Below are positions 57,000-64,000 of a DNA stretch of 64,000 nucleotides, piece by piece. How positions within the stretch are numbered: the first letter of the stretch is position 1; every line of letters starts with the position of its first letter. Under the pieces are notes generated by a model. That model ran no database searches, was not told where the DNA came from, and was given only the letters and a program-made list of their open reading frames with translations. The DNA lies in the NCBI RefSeq assembly GCF_021155775.2, contig NC_060234.1, positions 24,236,026 through 24,300,025 of the forward strand, in the 5' to 3' direction. The stretch is from Neodiprion pinetum (lineage: Eukaryota; Arthropoda; Insecta; Hymenoptera; Diprionidae). The translations under genes and the position numbers were made by a program.

Positions 57000-58430
57000 A
57001 ACACCGCTGGAGGAGTTTAAAACGGTTTTTTCTTTTCGCTCTTCCTAAATTTTGATTCAAACGGTTAGGACGATTCGTCCTTAAACTGAATTGAAAATAC
57101 GGAGCCGTTCTCTTTAAACGCTACTCGCTTCAGTATACCGCTCAAACGACCATTCCAAATTCTTTATCGAAACTTTACCGAATTCAGTTGTCTTCTCTCT
57201 CTGGATTTTAGTGAGTGGGGGAAGAGCTGGGGATGGCTGGCTGGCTGGCATGGGGAACCCCCCGGAACTGGCGACTGCGAACAGGTACGTACAGGTGCTC
57301 ACCACCCCCAGCCCCACCCCCGCCCCCATTCCGCCCCAACGTTCATCCCTCTTTCGCCCCCGACGACTGCTCGGCAGTGACGGCTTTGCAGACTGCACCT
57401 GGCGCCCGGATTGATCACAAATACACGACGACGATTTTTCGAATATTTATTGTTTGACACATTATTATTCGATAAAAAGTTGATTTCAACTGACTAAAAT
57501 TTCTTAAAATCTAACAAATTTTCACATTTATCTTTGTTGAAACGTTACTTTAATTTGAATTAATATCTTTTTTACCCTATACTTTACCGATTTAACATAA
57601 ACTTAACGGTTTCCTGTTTTATTAATCGTTAATCGTGACTCGTTAGTTTTATATACCTACCAGATAAGTTCCAAGAACGTTTGATTTTTTTTTTTTTCTT
57701 TTTTAAGGACAAATTCAATCATTGTAATTGAATGTACAGAATATTTTTCCAAATTAAATAGAATCATTTTATATGATGCGTTTTTCATTCGAAAGAACTT
57801 GAGTTTTTGTATTTCGAGACATCAAAGAAATACTTTTATTATATCGATGAAGTATTTTCGCTTGAGATTGAACTAAGAGACTTTCTGTTTCAATAAAATT
57901 TCCTGTATTCAGCTGCAAAAAATTTCAGTGTTCCTTTACCTATTTCCAACAACACCTTGTGTAATGTTGATCAAATAATTACGGATCAAATACGGTGGTT
58001 GTATTTTTTTTCCAAATCGAGTATGAACTCTTCGGTATAAATTTATACTAAATTCGAATGGTTGTTTTTAATTTTAATCCTTTTTAGTTTTTCTGATGTT
58101 CAAACTTCTGTTTGTCAGCTAAATGAGGTTGTCACATAAAAATTAAAAAGAAAAACCTATTTCGAATGTTCTATGCGGATTCATGAATTGAAATAACCAA
58201 CATTAAAAAGTGATAGAAATTTTACCATCTTCTATAGTTGTGTATGAATATTGTAGAACATATTTGTTAGATGACTTATACATTTTTCAGATAATCACTA
58301 TCAGCACAAAGTTGCAACAAACATAATTTTAGCAACATGGATTTGCTCATAAGTGTTATGTTCACATATATTCAAAATTCATATATTTTTCACCGAGATT
58401 TACTCTTACAGATCTTATGAAACGCCCTCT
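57000..58430. other. No gene seen
   Basis: A less AT-rich patch at 57200-57420 gives short Pro-rich open frames on both strands but no domain. The remainder is AT-rich with no supportable feature. Confidence 0.4.
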
Positions 58431-58677
58431 TTAATCCTAGGATCCTACACGGGGGTACCTCTAACCCTACATAATTCTTACGGCGTGCTAAAATCATTTT
58501 TCTTACTTCGTTAAATCGAATTTTTCACGGTGAAAAATTCATATTAGGTTTTTCTCGCACATACTATTTTATTCTTCAGTCTTTCAGTGTTCGAATGAAA
58601 AGAATAAAACCCTTCTACGACAAACAGTCCGTTAGCAGCGTTTGGTTTCGTACAGAAGTGTAGGGTCCTAGGGTTAA
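58431..58677. mobile_element. 247-bp TTAA-flanked MITE, piggyBac-like
   Basis: TTAA at both edges. Just inside are 16-bp inverted ends, tcctaggatcctacac and gtgtagggtcctaggg, with two mismatches. TTAA target sites and CCC-type ends are typical of piggyBac elements. There is no transposase. Confidence 0.75.
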
Positions 58678-59087
58678 GGCGTTCGCCATTTTTTGCGGCA
58701 AACCTGAGCTACGAATTTTTCGTTAAATGGTTAAAAAAAACTTTCGGGAAGAATAATTTTTTTACCTTCTCCAAATTGATTAACGTATAGCAATATTAAA
58801 GTATAGGCATTAGGGTGTTCTAGCAAAAAATAGTTCACCCCTTTAAAAGTTTGCTTGGTCAAAAGAAAGAATCTGTGATCAGTTGAGCGTTCTATTTTAT
58901 ACGGAGGATCGTGCTTATTTGACTTTCACATTTTTTAGAAATTGTGAAGAAACACGTTGTGGCACTTCAATTGTTATTTCTCTTTCCTGACATTTATATT
59001 CAACCCAAAATTTCACGACGGTGGATCCAATATGGTAGACGAAAATTTGAATTTTGATCGAATACGTTCAAAAAACTCTATGTAGGA

Positions 59088-59167
59088 GTTTTCGGGGTCG
59101 CTGGCGGGTTCAGCATATTGAATTTTCAAAATCTAATTTCAGTTTCGTAATCAGCGACCCCAAAAAC
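59088..59167. repeat. 80-bp hairpin element
   Basis: gttttcggggtcgctg at the left and cagcgaccccaaaaac at the right are inverted copies with one mismatch. Possibly a tiny MITE. Confidence 0.55.
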
Positions 59168-59984
59168 TTATAAATTATGTAAAATATGTATAAGTTAGGA
59201 CGTGCGACGTTCTCGGAAATGAATTATTCCTTCAACTTTCACGATTTTTCCCAATCAATTTTTTTCTAATAATAATAATTTACATTATATCGCAATAATT
59301 ACTCTCGAGTATTGAAAATCTGTTAGTATTGTACTGTCAGAAATAATATAAAACAGCAAAGAAATATGTTGAAAAGTTTTCTAAATATACAAAAAATTGA
59401 CGTCAAATAGGTGGTAAGAATACTTACCGCTATGGTTCAAAGGGTTAACCATTGCACTATCATATAACAACGAATGGGATCGATTTCTTTCTTTTTTCAT
59501 ACACGAAAGTGAAGCAAGCTTTGATCTTAGCAACAACATTTTTGCTATCCTCACTCACAATCGGTGGTATCGACATTAACACTTGAAGTCACATATTATA
59601 CCTACGTAAATATGTCAATCCCTGATTATTGGGGAGACCCTCACATATCGTGACGGAGAGAATGCTTGGATAGAAAAGTAAGAATAGTAAAAAAAATATT
59701 ACATTAACCAAGGATGGCGAAACAAGTGCTTTGATGATTCCAAATGCGAATTCTTCTTCTGGTCAAGGTTTTGTTGAATCAAATGACATTCGTTTAAATT
59801 AAAGAAGCACCGTTTTTATCATATTTGGTCACCATATTTGGCAACGTTAACAAATCCTTTGTTTGTATGTATAATCTTTGTGAAAAAGTGGCAATAACGT
59901 TGAAGATGATTCAAATTGATGCTGTACAACTTTGAAACCACGTTCAACGAAGTATGAATCGGCCTTACCGTTGAATCAAAAGTT

Positions 59985-60420
59985 AGGAAGAGAGAAAGAA
60001 AATTCTTTAAAAATCTCCAACAATATTATTTGCGTCAATGATGATAGACCGCGTATGAAATAATATACCATATTTACGCAAATCTGTTTTCATTGAACCT
60101 GGAATTAATTATTTGTCAAATATTTCTGAGGCGATCAGTACAAATAATCTACGGTGAATAAAATAACCCCGAAACATTAGAAAGCGATAAGAAAAACCCA
60201 GAGTTCAATCATTTTGAACGCTTTAACTGCAATAACTTTTCTCAAATTGTTGACATTTTAGCTCGCATCGTTCAAAATTGACTGTGATTAATTTTTATCA
60301 CATGAAACGTATGTTATTAGGCTCGTGATTATCGTCATTAAGGCATATAACATTGCTGGAGATTTTTCAAACGGGATTTCTCCAACATGCTGAACTTAGT
60401 AACGACGTTACTACGACGAT
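59985..60420. mobile_element. Family A MITE, most complete copy
   Basis: Left end ttaggaagagagaaag then tttaaaaatctccaacaata; right end, inverted, acattgctggagatttttca then aacgggatttctcc. The two ends pair over several tens of bases with mismatches. The interior includes cccgaaacattagaaagcga and no intact coding frame. Confidence 0.65.
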
Positions 60421-62657
60421 TCATGTTGAAAGAAAACTATTTGTGTGTCGCGACTTTAGAATTATTTGAAATTCAGCAAAACGTAATAAAGTAAGATACA
60501 CTCATATCTTTAAATCTAAGTTTCTTTCAAGGCATCGGAAGCTTGAAAATAGTGAATTTCTTTCCAATGTTTGTTACATCAATCTCGTTTTTCTCGCCTC
60601 GCAAATTTTGTGTCCGACGGTCCGGCCAATCCATCCTTAATTCTTTTTGCTTAACCAACGCGGTGACACGGCCCTGTCCTCGAGTATTGATTTCCGTAGA
60701 AGCCCGTCTGCCAGACCCCTAAAACCCTGCGCGCCCCCCTTTACCACGAGATATATCCCAATCCCACCTATTGACGGAGCGAACCTTCAGGGTAAATTTG
60801 GAAACATGAATCGGCCGTTCACCTCAACTTTTCACCATGTCGATGGTAGTCCTTCGGTAAAATCTTAAAGCCAAATCAATCTCTGCTTCTTTTATTTTAC
60901 CGTATTGCCTCGAAGTATTTCAACGTCTCAATTTTGCATTGCCACGTATAAAAAGAGAGGTTGGAATTTGGGTGACGATTTTTTCCATGTTACAGCTTTG
61001 CTTAGGTATTATTAATCGAAGTGGAAGAACAGATGATTTCTGTTGTATTCGTTGCAAAAACCACGACCTGATACGAATTTTGGATTCAGTGGCACCGAAT
61101 ATCGTTTTGACATAAGTGCCGTTGATACTCTTCACTTAGACGAGATCACCGTATGTGTTTTCAATTTCGCATACAAGATAAACTCTAGAAAGCATATGCT
61201 AGAATTAGCCGACCCGTTTCTTATGCACCTTTCCTATTCTATCTTCTAATGCTCTGTTTACTACATTCCCATAACAAGCTGAACATATTACGCAAGTGGT
61301 ACATTTTTTTCGATACGTCACGCCGAGAATTTAAGAATTTGTTAACAAAACACACACAATCTTCCTACACGTAGTTACTTTCCTATCCCATTCTACTACT
61401 TTATCCCGTAATCGTTTGTTATGCTGCAACGTGTTCTATTTCTAACAAAATTGTGTACATCATCTTTCATTTAAGAATTATTGATGTATACTGCGCGTGA
61501 CTGCTGATGGAAAAACGACTGTTTCATTCGCAATCAGAAAATTTGTAGCTTGGTTTTTGAATTTTTTGTTCAGAATTACCCGTCTTCCAAATGTATTGAG
61601 TAAAAAGTTAACGGAGATTTGTTATTTCAGTTACACGAAAGAAGTTTATCAATAAACTATAAGTGTAAAGACTGGTTGACAGACATTTGGTTGCAATTAT
61701 CGCAAAATTTCTACCGTATTCCATTGTCTTTTTTAAACATTTAATTCGCAAGATGACATTTGAGTGACATCAGCGAGTTAAATAATTTCGTTACAAGTAT
61801 TTTCGTAATTTAATCAAATGAAATTTCAATTACGCGGTTCGTCATCTTGAATTTGTAATTTCGAGCGTCGTGGATACTTGAAATTATGCAATGAGCGTTA
61901 AAAAAAAAAAACCTTTGGGGACAGAAGAATGCAAAAACTTGAATTAGAGGAAGAGACTACGAAGATTGACTTCGAGATGATTCGCGGAATGTCATTGAGT
62001 GTCTCGTTTTCTAACCTTCGTTATAAAGCGTGTGTGTTTGAAAATTTCGAATCGCTCTAATACGCTTCGTCAAAAGTGCGTGGTCAGAGGAAAGAAAATA
62101 AGGTACGACAGGAAGGGATAATACACGGAGAGGAGAAAAGGGCTCGTGAAAAAGAGAACGCTGCCAGTTCCGTTTGGTTTTCTTGTTTTTTCTCACCGCT
62201 GAATGCCCCCATGACGAATTTGCACTCTGCACTCTGACCCTACAAGTGGACATCCCCAAGGATCAAAGAAGAACACCAATGGCTGTACGACTTTAGACGA
62301 ATAAAACCGGACGAGTTCGATCTTTGCAGCAGCTGTGCTGCCGGTTTCATTTCGAAATTCATTCATCAGCAAGGCTTACAGTTACGGTTACTGTCATAAG
62401 GGGAATTCTGCATATTAAAATATCTACTCTCGAAGCGCCGAGTGCTTCATGTTTATAGAAAAAAATTTCGAGAGCCCCAACTCAAAGGGTAGTCTTTCAT
62501 GTTTTTAGGTTCAATTGTAATGATCGTTTTTGAATTTGTTAAATAATATGGATTCTGTAGGGATTGGATATATGCGTTTATAGATTCTTTGTATTGTTTT
62601 ACCCAAATTTCGTGTCACGATTTTTTCCACTTTCATCGGATTTAAACTCAAGGATTA
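60421..62657. other. No gene supported
   Basis: A less AT-rich patch at 60600-60860 has a 73-codon open frame with no domain. The remainder is AT-rich and featureless to my reading. Confidence 0.4.
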
Positions 62658-62920
62658 AACGAAGCTCGATGTAAATAATTTTTTAATAAAATAAACCGTC
62701 ATCAAAATCAATAACTGATTGTCAAGATACGAATTCCCAAAATTCATCCACTTTTTCAGTCGCCTGCTCGTGTGTATAATATACCCACTTAATTTTCAAC
62801 AAAAATTAATCAAATATTGAATAAAGGATTGGTCGACGGTTAATCGACAACGAATTATTTATTTCGATGACGGTTTATTTTATTAAAAAATTATTTAGAT
62901 CGAGCTTCATTTACATATGT
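62658..62920. mobile_element. Inverted-repeat element with about 57-bp arms
   Basis: gaagctcgatgtaaataatt...taaaataaaccgtcatc at 62660-62706 returns inverted at 62868-62915. The loop contains ttgtcaagatacgaattccc and actttttcagtcgcctgctc, shared with 7680-7740 and partly with 28790-28845. Confidence 0.7.
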
Positions 62921-63300
62921 CTGTTTATCAGCATCCATTGATAGAAAGTATTTTTATTGAAAATACCGTCAACTGTTTCGCATGGATATCTCAAAACCAG
63001 TTCAAACGATTCAATTCAAATTTAGAGACTGTATTCTTGAATAGTTTATCGTCTTCGTTACGATCCCGCTTCTGTTTAATCACCATACTGTTTTTCTGTT
63101 TTTTTTTCATTCACTCGACTAAAAAAACTCATAATTATTGGACAAAAAACAGAATTTCAACTTCAAACGGCCGCAATTTTATTGAAAAAAAATGATCGAT
63201 GGTAGATCGACACTTATTTATTTATAGGTATGAAAGTGGGGTCGACTCGGGCCTATTATGTAGGTAGAATTTACAATATGGAGAGAGGTGGATGATGGTT

Positions 63301-63600
63301 TTAGGTGCGACGAACTTATTCACACGCTCGTCGATCGATCCGGTTCACCTATTTCAAAGGTTATGTAAAACCCCCGAACTCTTGGGCGCCGTCAGGAACT
63401 CTGGCGTCTGGTATACCGGACAAAAGCAGACTGATGGTGAAGCGATTTGGTGGCAAAGGTCACTCCACTGAAATCATTATCGTACCTACATCGCCGCCCG
63501 ACGACGATCAAACCCAAACGTCTAATACGCGTCTAGATGATACTAAGTACCCCAGATCTAGTGCAGTCAAGTCAGTCTTACAATTAAAGTCAACATTGTT
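63301..63600 (+). other. Unassigned open frame, possible exon
   Basis: After a gttttag that could be an acceptor, the frame stays open for over 100 codons of mixed composition (for example KRFGGKGHSTEIIIVPTSPP and DDDQTQTSNTRLDD). No family is recognised. It runs on into A-rich and G-rich low complexity at 63690-63781, where it is surely not coding. Confidence 0.2.
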
Positions 63601-63759
63601 CTATTCCTTCGACTCACAGATAGATGGATGTGCCGAACGCCGCACTCTCGACTTTATCTACAAACAAAATTTGTGTAACTGGCGTCTAAAATTTGAAAAA
63701 AAAAAAAAAAGAAATCTGGGATTTTGCGTTATATGTTTTTTTTTCTATGGGTTTTTTTT

Positions 63760-63780
63760 GGGGGGGGGGGGGGGGGGGGG
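63760..63780. repeat. G21 homopolymer
   Basis: Twenty-one G in a row after a T8 run. The length may be unreliable in the assembly. A similar G20 run is at 48199-48218. Confidence 0.9.
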
Positions 63781-64000
63781 AGGAAAAAATTTAAGCAAGA
63801 GTTGTGCTTCTCACCGTCCCCTATAAAAAATTGTTAATTAAAAATCACGATGTCTTTATTAGTTTACTTACACGTCTTTCCAAGACGCGTTAACATTTCC
63901 ATCCGTTATTTTGTTTTATTTTTATTTTTTCGTCTGCATTGAAATTAATAGCTACAAACAAGTAGAAAATTTCTATAATAATGACAACATGAATAAAATT

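Noticed and set aside
1..64000. tRNA, rRNA or known microRNA genes
   Set aside because: I looked for tRNA B-box words and conserved rRNA segments by eye and saw no convincing case; a covariance-model scan would be needed to exclude them.

Overview
This window is animal nuclear DNA, AT-rich and intron-split, most likely from an insect. The order Hymenoptera is my best guess, from the look of the proteins and a degenerate TTAGG-type tract near 10.8 kb; it is not proven. Three protein-coding genes can be reconstructed exon by exon, with splice phases that join correctly. A minus-strand NCBP3 homologue (nuclear cap-binding protein subunit 3, 600 aa, 8 coding exons) lies at 3178-10631. A plus-strand TMEM70 homologue (mitochondrial ATP synthase assembly factor, 226 aa, 3 exons) lies at 21704-23288. 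A minus-strand ANKRD11/12-type ankyrin-repeat chromatin cofactor has 8 visible coding exons between 24387 and 46311; its 5' exons were not found and probably lie beyond 64000 or in the unassigned 46-64 kb stretch.

Layout: 1-412 is the end of a dispersed repeat; 413-3177 shows nothing coding; 3178-10631 is NCBP3, with transposon-derived sequence in its introns; 10632-21703 is an intergenic stretch dominated by repeats; 21704-23288 is TMEM70; 23289-24386 is a short convergent spacer; 24387-46311 is the ANKRD gene, whose large introns hold MITE-like elements, microsatellites and GC-rich islands; 46312-64000 has no confirmed exon and several inverted-repeat elements.

The most unusual structure is a roughly 4.9-kb palindrome at 14805-19715. 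Each arm runs from an outer ATC-type microsatellite, through a tandem array of 115-bp units (10 copies left, 9 right), to a smaller array of 164-bp units (2 left, 4 right), to a purine/pyrimidine GC block flanking a loop of about 45 bp at 17.12-17.16 kb. Partial relatives of the same element lie at 11040-12040 and 54168-54482. It looks like a foldback-type non-autonomous mobile element. No transposase is visible.

The three genes do not form a pathway: NCBP3 acts in nuclear RNA export and cap binding, TMEM70 in the mitochondrial inner membrane, and ANKRD11/12 in chromatin regulation. NCBP3 and TMEM70 are divergent across the foldback region; TMEM70 and the ANKRD gene converge, with about 1.1 kb between their stop codons. 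Exon boundaries were read by eye from GT-AG sites, reading-frame continuity and remembered vertebrate homologues; no search or transcript data were used.
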